This document shows, piece by piece, positions 54,575 through 64,000 of a stretch of DNA of 64,000 nucleotides. The position numbers were made by a program, and so were the translations under genes. The DNA lies in assembly GCA_036362985.1 (NCBI GenBank), contig JAYGXS010000004.1, positions 61,525,749-61,589,748 of the forward strand, in the 5' to 3' direction. Under the pieces are notes generated by a model. That model was not told the origin of the DNA and did no database searches. It saw nothing but the letters and a program-made list of their open reading frames with translations. Each line of letters starts with the position of its first letter. The first letter of the stretch is position 1. The stretch comes from Ligula intestinalis. Taxonomy: Eukaryota; Platyhelminthes; Cestoda; Diphyllobothriidea; Diphyllobothriidae.

Positions 54575-54845
54575 TTTAGCATACATAATACAGCGTGCTT
54601 ATGAAAAGCAGAGCGTACAGATTGGGCCAATCAGATTCTGGCCCCAAAAGAGCGATAATATGCTGAGTGGCTTTCGGGTTGAACAGAGTGATAAGGCAGA
54701 ACACTAATCACGACTGGCGGCTTGATCGATTTCATCAGTCTTGCGGCTTGTACCGATCGATAGTGCACCGTTGGGCGAGTAATCAGGACAGTCTGATAAC
54801 GGGTCGTTAGGCCTGTCGCCTGTAGCTATTCGCAGCATTAAGTTC
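54575..54845 (-). repeat. LTR-like dispersed repeat, copy B
   Basis: This is the reverse complement of 47970-48238 (about 80% similar). On the + strand it runs from TTTTAGCATACATAATACAG through CCAATCAGATTCTGGCCCC to CGGGTCGTTAGGCCTGTCG. Confidence 0.6.
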
Positions 54846-55239
54846 TTCACGTACATATTATTTATTCGTAGTATGATTGTTGTCTACGCCAAAAATGCTT
54901 CCCCCACCTCCTATCGCAAAGTAGTATCATTTACAGACTGAGCAGTCACTTTCCTCAGGGTGTTGGAAATGTGGTCCTTCGTGTATAAGTATTTACCATC
55001 CTTTTCCCAGAACCCCTTAGAGGTTGCTAAAAGTACGCTCTCGGACAAGTACCTACAATCCGATGTCTCCCGTAAACAGCTGAATTAAGAGGGGTGAATC
55101 AAAATCCCGATGTCGCTACCTCATTACCCAGCATCACTGACATGAGGACCAGTGTCCAAATCCGTCCGATTAGCTGCCAGTAGCACCAGAAGTACAGTAG
55201 ATTTTATACCTCATGTAATGTGAAGAAAAATATCTGAAT

Positions 55240-56380
55240 AGAGGATTTAACACACATTGGAGGTTGTTAATCTTGTTCGTCAAGTTGTCTTGAGGCGCAA
55301 AAGGCTGTTTACAAAAAGAGTTCACTTCAGACCAGTATACTGGGGGCAAATAATGGCAGAATTTGGCCAAATCCAACGTTGCTTGATATCCAAGAAAGTT
55401 TTTACGCTATTAAACGCTGCGGCCCAAAGCTTCTAGTTTTTGCGTTTTGTACTATAAAAGAACATTAATAAAGACTAGAAACGCTTTAATTATATCTGTT
55501 CAGAGGACAGGCAACTTTCTTTTGTCTTCCAGAAATTGATGCAAGTGCCAGTATGAGATCATGCATTATTATCGGTAAATGAAGAGTGGAGTCAATTTAC
55601 AAAGTTTTGTCTCGCAAATATGCTAATTTTTGTGCCGCAAAGATAATTAGTAAACTCCTGAGACCATACGTTGTTACGTCGTCGAAAACAGAACCCGTAA
55701 TCAACCATTTTATTAAGAGTCGCGAAATGTCATAAGTTTTCTCTGGAACGTCATAAAAGAAACCCAACTAAACATTTGCAATATATCGAGGAGAACCAAT
55801 GAATATAGAAACTCCAAATGGAACTAGCAAACATCATCAGTTTTATTATCGAAGCATGCATTCTGTCACTCTGGTGTGATTTTGCAATCGAAGAACAGAG
55901 CCCAGAAGTAAACAAATAGACTGAAAATTGCTCTGGTATACATTTTCAGGAAGCCAAAAAACTGGTCAAAATATCCCATTTTGATCTTGAAGTTATCTAC
56001 GAAAAAGGTATCGTACACCAATATTCGACTTCTTAATATCTAACTAAAGCTCTTTTTGAGGATGTAACTTGTTATAGAAAGTTTTTAAATTAATCTTAGA
56101 CGTATTCATTTGCGACTTTTTCCATGGTCGTTCACTTTTCTTGGGAATGAGTTGACATGCTTGGGTGATTCTAAAACAATGACCGAAACAGACAGCCACA
56201 TATGATGGAATGTTTAAAAACTCATTATGTAGGTAAATACTCATAAAGAATGTCTTATTTTGAAGTTTCAGGTAAACGGGTTGAACAAAATCGGTATTTA
56301 GGGAAAAGCAAATAAAAACACTGAAATTCGTAAACTGTTTCAAGAAAAATCTGAAGCCTGTCGCATTCGAACTCTCGAAC
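55240..56380 (+). repeat. R1100 dispersed repeat, copy 3
   Basis: This aligns with 17756-18810 from GAGGATTTAACACACATTGG to the ACTGTTTCAAGAAAAATCTG region. It contains an extra stretch after GTCTTGAGGCGCAAAAG (about 55300-55440) that copy 1 lacks. No long coding frame is present. Confidence 0.7.
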
Positions 56381-56429
56381 TAATTAAAAAAGGATGTGAT
56401 GAAAGAAAATTTCTCTCAATATACACAAG

Positions 56430-56723
56430 ATGCTACGAATTCGGTTACAAGTGCAACCATTATCTAACTTTTTAGTAGACAGCCGGCCTCTTCGTTTGTG
56501 GCCACCAATTTATTTTTATTCTTGCCTGGATCTGATTCCCATAGAAAATCATTTGGAATTATCAAAAGAAGTTTGGACAAGGCAAAGAAGAATCTTTCCA
56601 TGCAAAAAATGTTTTGTACAGCTTATTCACATTCAAAAAACCACTAGAAATAACCGGTCTATTTCTTTGTCTGACAGGTTTAATGCTGTTTTAAATTTTA
56701 TTCGAAAATCTAAACAGTTCTAA
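56430..56723 (+). pseudogene. Tc1/mariner-like transposase C-terminal relic
   Basis: The frame includes LRLWPPIYFYSCLDLIPIEN, HLELSKEVWTRQRR, and later SLSDRFNAVLNFIRKSK. The W-P-P...S/C-x-D-L-x-P-I-E-N phrase is the third catalytic Asp region of Tc1/mariner transposases, and the L-S-x-x-F-N-A-V-L end is consistent. The first two catalytic Asp residues are not found upstream, so only the C-terminus remains. It follows R1100 copy 3 directly, so R1100 may be part of the same transposon family. Confidence 0.55.
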
Positions 56724-57835
56724 AATTTTGCATTTGAACTTATTCTGTATTAATTTGCCACTTTTTCGCTCCTCTGCCTTGAAGATATTTATATGTAACA
56801 TTAGATCAGTGACCTGTAATATAGTCATTATTTCAATTTCGGGTTTGCAGTGAAAATAAACTACTTTTATTTTAGAAAGTAGAAAATTTTTGCACGAAAC
56901 CTATGCCTTTTTTACTTATGGTGCGTAGTTTACTGCAGTAAAACTTGGAGGGGGACAACACGTGCACTGCTTTCGCGTAAAATGTACCTCCTTGTCTATA
57001 CTGCGACAGTGTATTTGTTCGCCAATCTACTTTGTACAAAAAGTGTGATATAGAGGGTAAGCCCCTCTCCTATCCGCCGGCCAGGTGCGGCTACTCTTAA
57101 TTGCTACAAGCAGTCGTTATATCCTGTTTATTCGTCTCTCAACTGCCATCAGTCACTTGAGGCAGTCTGTTTATCCTCCGAGACAGTCCTTCCTTGCTTA
57201 GTCTTTGATGGACCACAGGACAGGGAGGGGGGCTGCGCGAACTCTTAAACTTGGCAGTGGTGTCGTCTTTGTCGTCGACGCCTAAACAGGAAACTGGAGC
57301 TGAGGTAGATGGACAGAAGGATCTCGAAAGTAAAAAGAAGAGGACCAAACGCAGGCAAATTGCCGAAACTTGCGAATTGGCATTAACACATGCACAAAAA
57401 CTCTGAAGTAGTGATGAGCAATCTTAAGCGAATTTAAGACATTAAGTTAATATAAAAGTTACTATTACATAGTTTGGAAGTATCGACATTTTTTAAAAAG
57501 CGGCAAATTCCAAAAACGTAAAAAGGCGCTGTAACTAAGGCCAATAAATGTAGATAAAATTGTAATAGGAAATCGGAAACTTGCCATTTTATGCATATTA
57601 AAAAAACTTTCCTTTCCTTCAATTCCTTTATAGACATCTCTGGCATTGGATTACAATGAGTTTCAGATAGTCATCAAAATACTGGTAAAACGTCAAGATT
57701 TTAACTTCTTTCAGTCGAATTTCCATAAATGTAGATTCTGTTTTATAGGTTTAACAACACCTTCAAAATCAGATATTTTTTCAAATCCCGCCCATTTTAA
57801 CGCCGCATACAAGATTGAACATAACGTTTTCTGAA
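56724..57835. other. No recognisable gene
   Basis: Short open frames (57139-57348 minus, 57434-57646 minus, 57646-57834 plus), all without motifs, in AT-rich sequence. Confidence 0.45.
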
Positions 57836-57837
57836 AT

Positions 57838-58058
57838 CATGATTTTATTCGTCTGAGCTTTCGGGCTTCTGTTGGAGTCCATTGTTTAACTTCGTAGCTG
57901 CGAGGATAGTTGTCCACGCCGGCATCACGACAGTCCGAGAATCGATTGAAGCCCGAGCCTCGGATGAAAACTCAGTCAATCGATTTATCGATCTAGTGCT
58001 GGTATACATTGCCCTGCGCAGGCATCTCCGGACTGACAGCACTGATGGTTGATTGGCC
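57838..58058 (+). pseudogene. Penelope-like terminal sequence fused to a GIY-YIG fragment
   Basis: The terminal sequence TTTTATTCGTCTGAGCTTTC and TGTTGGAGTCCATTGTTT (57842-57888) runs directly into codons FNFVAARIVVHAGITTVRES, IEARASDENSVNRFIDL and ALRRHLRTD, ending at a stop near 58050. These are the last ~55 residues of a Penelope-like GIY-YIG nuclease. The conserved Glu region reads RESIEARAS. Terminal repeat joined to a 5'-truncated ORF end is the arrangement expected of a partial-tandem copy. Confidence 0.8.
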
Positions 58059-59576
58059 CCTCCACCCCCTTCCCCCATCTATAACGGTTGATTGGCCGCT
58101 GCCTCCTATAACTGTTGCTTGTTTTTCGTTGACACTTTTATCTCTGACGCTGGACTCAAGTAAGAGCCAGAAAGCTCAGAAGAATTAAATTATGATACCG
58201 GGGATCGAGACGCCTTCGCCGTCTCTATCTATACACATACCTGGGATAAGAACATTTGCCTTAATTCATGAAGTTTTATTTCGTTAAGGGCTTTCTGAGC
58301 CATAAGTCTAGTAAACAAATAAAAAGACCAAACGTACACTAAACTACTCACCCCTAGTTCGATCAAGATATTTCATGGCATAGTTCATCTATTGCGCCTT
58401 ATGCGGCCGAAAAATTAACGTTGATGCCTGTTATAAACCACCACAATTATGCATTCCACACATTCTAGTAAACATTAGGTTGAAGCCAACAAGGGAGTGG
58501 GAGCTGTTTAGGAGTTACTGATAGATATTTAGACGTCTAGTCGGTTTTGTTTACCAGAGGTTCCTTTCGTTAAAGCTTCTACCCGAAGACCTCGCCCCGA
58601 TTAGTCTGTGCCCCATAGAGGCTGATAGCTGCGAACAGACAAGCTCTGCCTGGTTGTCAGATACCTAAAGCACGAAGTAAATACGGGATGGATTTCTCTT
58701 CTCGAAAAATACTTACTACTGGGAAAGAGCCATAAATCTGTTCCCAATTCTTTGCACCTATACTGGGAGCAGTTGATCGGCCGATACTCCTCCCAAGGTG
58801 GGGAAGCTGATACCACTGACACTGAGCGGTGAGAATGCTGGAGGCTTTCGAAGACCAAAACGCGAGGCAGTCAGAAGTGCAGAGAGTACAGCCTCCTCAT
58901 AATTAGCCTTATTATAAAGTACAGGGAGGAAGCTCTATTTTTGACTGAAGATAAGGTCTGAAGCCACCTTCAAAGGCAGGTGTCATGTCTGGCTGATGAT
59001 GACGGACAAGCTAGAACTGGCCGTTTTAGTTTTACGTACAACAAATTATCGTATGAAAGATCGTGATCCAAAACTCGAGCATATAGTTGAGTATGAATTT
59101 ACTGTTTTAAGTGTTGCTTTTTGAATTTATTCGAGGTTTAAAGGGTCTTTTACCAAAGTATAATTCATTTCAAATTGGTTTTATGAAAGGAATACACAAA
59201 AGGAGGCGAAATTGGAATTTCTGGGAATCCCAATAATTTTCTATGCCATTTAATATTACACATCCAAAGCTATTTTTATGTGCATTTTGCTATGGAAAAC
59301 ATAAAGGTAACTATGAAATGCCTCAAAAATATTCCTTCGGGAACCCAACAATCGGATCTGACTTCAATTAAGATCAGGTGAAGACAGCAGAAACTAGATT
59401 TTCGCTCAATAACTTCAAGGGTTATTACTCTCTAGATAACTTTCAGCTGTTTTACACGTAAAAGGACTACCAAAAAGTATCAATGAGTTGTATCTGTGAT
59501 CGATTTTCATTTTGTTCTCTTTGCATTATGCCTTCCTTTTCCGCCTTTATGACTGACCCACAGCACATTCGTTTTC
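58059..59576. other. No recognisable gene
   Basis: The first 130 bp may be Penelope-like 3' UTR (two GGTTGATTGGCC repeats at 58046 and 58086). After that there are short open frames without motifs (58601-58858 minus). Confidence 0.45.
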
Positions 59577-59975
59577 ATGGGGTGTTTTCTTTACTTACCT
59601 CCTACTTTTTTATCAATAACTGATAGATTAAACCGTGTCTTCCCTTTAATAAAGGTTGTTGTTCTAAAGCAGCATAACTTATACACAGTTCGTGACCTTT
59701 CTTCCGTTAAAGGACAAACTGTAACCTTCGAGGGAGGCAATGCTCAGGTCATTTTCCAATGCGCCCACTTGGACTAAAATATTGCTGACATCGAGCTATG
59801 GAATACGGCCCTTCAAGTTTTCATTGATGAAAGACGTTTTCGCTCCAAGGATTGGGCTGCCCGTCACCTACTAAATGAGCTAGCCAAGGGAGCAGTCCAC
59901 TTTCTACGGGCAAGAGCTCCCGAGGGGATCGACACATGCAACTTCCAAGGAATCACCACATGTTCCGAACTTTAA
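59577..59975 (+). pseudogene. Unidentified open frame with one stop
   Basis: A single frame continues through one stop at 59775-59777 for about 130 codons. It has coding-like composition in the second half (ADIELWNTALQVFIDERRF, DWAARHLLNELAKGAVHFLR), ending at a stop near 59975. I do not recognise the protein. It may be a relic of a host gene or a mobile element, or chance. Confidence 0.25.
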
Positions 59976-60595
59976 TTTCTTACATACAGTAGATTTGAAG
60001 AAAAAGATGTTCTTTGGGATAAAAAGGTAAATTTAATCAAGGAATTGTCGAGACTGGTTAACCAGCTTGTCTTCGGATTAACAAGAAATGTGGGAAGAAT
60101 AAATAAAAGCTCAAACGTGCGGGAAAAAATCAATAGCTATATGGTGTGAGACCTGATTGGTAGTTGTGACTTTTGTCATTCTGTATTGTGCGGACCCCGT
60201 TTCTTCCACTGTTCTTTGAGGTGTTTATCAAGTAAGTCTATCTCTTGGTGGTGGTTTTTACATGGATCGTCGATGTGCAAATTTCTCGCTAGTCCGAAGA
60301 CTAGCTGGGGAACCAGTCCCGAAAATATACTGATTAACTTTGCCTTTGTATCCCAAGGAACATTTTTTCTTCAAATTGAAGGTCTAAGGATGCATGATTT
60401 TCGGTTGATATAAATAAGGTAGATTGCCTACCTCGTGAACTCTAAGGATTATACAAGAAAATCGCTGTTATATAAGAGCAGTCCAAGCTACGTCCCCCAA
60501 AGTCTTGCAGCAGTAAAGTTACTATCGTCTTTAAAAAGAATGTATATTGTGGTTCATCAAGTAATATTACATTCAGCGATGATACTCATGCAAGC

Positions 60596-60793
60596 ATTAA
60601 GAAAGTCAAGTTAAGCGAACGAACGTTTAAGATCCCCCTTTTATCCTTTTTACACCTCCCCCCCGCTCTCCCCCTTGTTACTACTGATTAATTTGCCTAA
60701 AACTTTCGATAACTCTACCCTCCCTTATATTACTGTATTGCCTGATGGTGAATTAATCGAAAACGTTCGTTCGCTTAACTTGACTTTCTTAAT
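60596..60793. mobile_element. ~200-bp element with perfect 33-bp inverted ends
   Basis: The left arm 60596-60628 (ATTAAGAAAGTCAAGTTAAG, CGAACGAACGTTT) is the exact complement of 60761-60793. The 132-bp centre is C/T-rich (CACCTCCCCCCCGCTCTCCC region). The word AATATTACATT occurs both just after the right arm and about 30 bp before the left arm. No coding sequence is present. Confidence 0.85.
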
Positions 60794-60839
60794 ATTACAT
60801 TGGTTGCAATAACTAGTTTTTTACAAAAACCAGAAACCC

Positions 60840-61240
60840 AAAAACAGTACGATTTCTCCTACTTGCATTTATCTAATTTTCATGAAGACAAAAGGAAATT
60901 TCACGTTCTCAAAAAGATATAATTAAGACGATTCTGGCTATTAGTTATTTTCTTTTACGGTATCACACGCATCAGTAAGAGGTTTTGATCCGCAGCGGTT
61001 AAGAGTCTAGGATATTTTCTTGAAGATCAACAGACATTGCATTTGGCCCATATTTTCGTTCAATCCATTGATTTGAACTGATCCCCTTTCTAGTAAAGAG
61101 CATTTTGCACCTCAAGCCAATTCAGTGAACAAAATAAACGACCTCAAATGCATGTTGAAGTAGCCCCTCAAATTTAGATTCTAACATTTCCCGAGTTAGA
61201 CAATCTACTGTAAATCTAATTTAAAACTCGTGGTACTGAG
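60840..61240 (-). repeat. R1100 dispersed repeat, copy 4 (inverted, partial)
   Basis: On the minus strand it reads ACCGTAAAAGAAAATAACTA, TTAATTATATCTTTTTGAGA, CTTTTGTCTTCATGAAAATT. This parallels the TACTATAAAAGAACA, TTATATCTGTTC and TTTTGTCTTCCAGAAATT blocks of copy 3. Near 61090-61150 it parallels the R1100 start (CATTTGAGGTCGTTTATTTT on the minus strand). Confidence 0.5.
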
Positions 61241-61514
61241 AGTTACCGCAAGTAAACCTGAAATGGCCGACAGTTAGCGCCATATGTAGCCATAGAGGCT
61301 ATTTTTTGCACAGGCAGTTCGCACACCCGTCAATTAGTGGCGAACATCTGTTGTACGAAACATATGTTTCTGAGGAATGCAAAGCAACCAACGCTTTTTA
61401 TCAAACAAGCCAAGAGAAAACGATTCCTTGTTAAACATCGGCTCCTTGACGTCCGTTTCTTGAAGAAAAAATAGGGTAGGATTCGGGCGGAACTAAGGGA
61501 ATGGTTGTAGTGGC

Positions 61515-61930
61515 TGCTGTTGCCTGACGCCCGCCTAACTCGTGATGCCACAGACGAGGCAACTCAGCGTAAGGCAGTTTCCCGCATGCCTCGGGCTATT
61601 CACAAACTGACGCCTAACCCTCACTGCTACCGAACGCACGCACCGTGTCTCCCCCTGTCCTGGCCCCAACCCACAGTGGTTTGGCCTCAATCCACCTGGA
61701 CAGACCTTAAGGCGGTAGCTGTGGCTAGACATCACTTCGGGCCACGTCGTTCTAGCGAAAGGACATGTGCTCCGACATTTAAATCTTCTACTACCTCTTC
61801 GTCAATTCCCCCGTACAGAATACGCCATTCCTATCACTCTGGCCTTCCCAAAATGTCTCTCCTGTAAGGAACCAGGCCTAGGAGATCGTAGCCGCTAGGG
61901 TCAACTCTATTAGCCTTAACCACTCCTCGA
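61515..61930 (+). repeat. R500 dispersed repeat, copy 5
   Basis: TGCCTGACGCCCGCCTAACT, GATGCCACAGACGAGGCAAC, CCACTCCTCGATAG, ACAGAATACGCCATTCCTAT and AGGAACCAGGCCTAGGAGAT follow R500 order to the end TATTAGCCTTAACCACTCCT. It lacks the internal part around GACCCGACTAGGG. Confidence 0.7.
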
Positions 61931-63809
61931 TAGATTATTTAGGGCTGGGGGTGGGGGGAGACAAATATTATCGTCTGGGTGAGTGAACTGCAAAATGTCT
62001 CTGATAGAGAGGCCGGTTGAATATAGGCGAAAACTTCTCAATCACCGAAGGCAACGGGTTTAGCATTTGGTTAAGGACACACTCTTCGGTGGTGAACTGT
62101 CTTTAACTAGGGGCTAGACAGAGAATTCCTCGAAAGTTTGGAGATCACCAGAATTAAAGCTGGTGCGGCGCCCCGAAAAATTCGAAGTAAACGGTAGACC
62201 AAAAGCTGATGGGTGAACGACGTAACTTGCCAGGCCAGTCTGTAAACATAGCTTCTGCGTTTACTCTTGCCCAAATCGATTGTGTACCCGATTGTCAACT
62301 AGGAATGCCTGCGGACTCTAAAGTCTTAAAACGACAACCTTTTTCGAGACATCAAGAGGCCGGACCAGTAAGACAGAGGAATAGTTACGTTTGGCAACAT
62401 GCGGGAATATGATCCCCTCCACCTACTCCGGGGCCAGGATTAAGTTTTGGTTCTATATAAGGGTTAGGACAAAAAGAATATTCACACATCCAGCAATTTT
62501 ACGCGTGGCTATCTGCATCACCAGTGGGAGGGGGAGGAGATTTCTAGCTTCTTATTAGCAGTGTATTTGTGCTTACTTCTATGGGGTTTAGGAGGCTAGG
62601 ATGTCTCGCCTGGAATTTAGCATAGGAACGCCTTCTTTCGCGCCCAACCGTAGGATCATTTTCTACTTCCTAAACGGACTGATCTCCTTGCTGCTTCACG
62701 TCCAAGCTAAAATGTTGGAGAAAAATAATATTACCATGAAAAGAGAGGTTGGTGAAAGCACCGCAGCGCTTGTGAGGCATATCTACCGTATCTTCACTCC
62801 AGCCTCACGCCGCACTTTATCTGTGCGGCACTGCTGCTAGTGCTTCGCTCTGCTGTAGGTCGGACACCAGTTGTTCTGTATTTTCGTTGGCTCACCACGT
62901 AGTGGCGTTCGTGGCACGCGCGTCTTATGTACTTGATCTTGGACAGCTTAACTGACTGATCGCTAACAGCTGTGTGTACGCCCTCTGCCAGTGTGAACGT
63001 TGTTCTACGAACCCTTTGCTCCTAGCGCTATATTTTTTGCATTGGGGTTGACGTCTTCTATCGTATCCCAAAAACGCCAGCAAATATTACGACCGGATGG
63101 CAGGATTTGCTACAGATATGTGCCCCTCCGTTAAATTTAGCGCAGGGTCACGTGTAAAAGACAGGGGAAGGGGCGAGTGCTATTATTTACAATGGACGTC
63201 AAATAGTATAACTAATGTATTTCCGACTACCTAAATGAGTTCAGTAGAAACTATATATGCATTTATTTCGTTAAACTACGCGTCTGCTCTTACCGAAAGT
63301 GCCAGCGTTGTATATGATCACAGGATAGAAGTGATCATTAGAAAAGGATGGAGATTGTGACGGCTTTCTACTGGATGGGCTCAAGCTACGTTAATTGCTC
63401 AAACGTATTCTGGACGCGTTTATCTCGTACGCTTTACTGCAGACGTAAGTAGCAGAATTAGTCGGCTCAGAGAGTAGTACGAAATCAGTTGTTACCCAGC
63501 GCTAATGCAAATATCAGACATGCTGTCCAATGAGATGGACATGATAAGTACATATAATTAATCAAAATTACTAAAACATAAGTATTAGTTTAGAAAACAA
63601 CAATAAATAGTTACCATAATGTGTCAAGGCTACAATGACAGGAAAAGTTGTCCATCTCTAATGCGATCCAGGTTCCTTTTAAAATCGTCCACCGGAGAAG
63701 TCGTAGTTTTTGTCGGGATTGACGACTAAGTATGTGTCAGATGCAACACTAAAGCCAAAGCGGCCTTTTGAGGTTGGAGAGGTACCAATGACTAAGCACA
63801 ACAACGAGA
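61931..63809. other. No recognisable gene
   Basis: Short open frames without motifs (62209-62412 and 62601-62840 plus, 62107-62298 minus). I see no repeats that match elsewhere in the window. Confidence 0.45.
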
Positions 63810-63992
63810 GTGTTCATAGATAAAAGCGAAGGCTGCTTATGTGAATCACCCTATATTATGGCTCACAAAAGTTTCGGGACAACTAAATATTCTGAACATT
63901 CGTCGAAGAGTGCTGAATGTGGCTCCAGATGTCGTCCGTTCCATGCCAATTACTGCCAGACATTTGCTGTATGCGTCAACGGCGATAATTAA
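63810..63992 (+). CDS. Short cysteine-rich open frame, doubtful
   Basis: Sixty codons with seven Cys: GCLCESPY early, then SAECGSRCRPFHANYCQTFA and VC, ending in TAA at 63990-63992. The Cys spacing is not a family I can name with confidence, and there is no ATG or clear splice acceptor at the start. It may be part of an exon or pure chance. The window ends 8 bp later. Confidence 0.15.
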   Translation: MFIDKSEGCLCESPYIMAHKSFGTTKYSEHSSKSAECGSRCRPFHANYCQTFAVCVNGDN

Positions 63993-64000
63993 GTTCTGGT

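Noticed and set aside
1..64000. CRISPR arrays, operons, bacterial promoters, phage or plasmid genes
   Set aside because: None seen. The splice sites, non-LTR and Penelope-like elements and class II tRNA indicate an animal genome.

Overview
This window looks like repeat-rich animal DNA. It has spliced exons with GT..AG introns, non-LTR, Penelope-like and LTR retrotransposons, MITEs, microsatellites and a eukaryotic class II tRNA gene, and nothing prokaryotic. The element mix (a non-LTR element with C2H2 zinc fingers fused after the reverse transcriptase, many Penelope-like GIY-YIG fragments, a CR1/jockey-like element, and a fairly balanced base composition) resembles parasitic flatworms, most likely a diphyllobothriidean tapeworm. 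That taxon is inferred from general resemblance and was not checked by any search.

Host genes. The one confident protein-coding gene is the 3' end of a muscleblind (MBNL-type) RNA-binding protein gene on the + strand. One exon (1043-1130) carries the third CCCH zinc finger. A 3.9-kb intron follows. A last exon (5067-5281) carries the fourth finger and a short Ala/Asn/Ser-rich tail. The splice phases match, and the joined finger-to-finger spacing is within one residue of vertebrate MBNL. Fingers 1 and 2 must lie upstream of the window. The other confident host gene is a tRNA-Ser(GCT) at 39715-39796 on the minus strand.

The remaining roughly 58 kb is a graveyard of mobile elements, many nested. 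5.8-6.3 kb: minus-strand LINE tail. 7.7-8.5 kb: foldback element. 8.8-11.9 kb: inverted copies of a ~500-bp repeat (R500) around another repeat (R430). 11.9-16.2 kb: a nearly complete but broken LINE (endonuclease, reverse transcriptase, zinc fingers). 16.8-23.2 kb: R900 and R1100 repeats and a second LINE tail. 19.1-26.6 kb: a ~1.1-kb inverted duplication. 29.7-31.8 kb: a Ty3/Gypsy-type element with LTRs, a 5-bp target duplication and two internal deletions. 33.8-34.1, 40.0-41.6, 45.2-45.6 and 57.8-58.1 kb: Penelope-like elements, one split by an R430 insertion. 35.25-36.1 and 43.5-44.9 kb: foldback elements, the second carrying a nested MITE. 38.3-39.3 kb: CR1/jockey-like LINE. 49.7-51.6 kb: a tandem dimer in which each unit carries a different insertion, one a TA-flanked Tc1/mariner-type MITE. 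55.2-56.7 kb: R1100 followed by a Tc1/mariner-like transposase relic. 60.6-60.8 kb: a ~200-bp element with perfect 33-bp inverted ends.

I found no operon-like or clearly new multi-gene system. The most informative signals are the muscleblind exon pair, the nested insertions that can be dated against each other, and several uncatalogued repeat families with well-defined ends. Names such as R500, R900, R430 and R1100 are mine, used only to group copies within this window.
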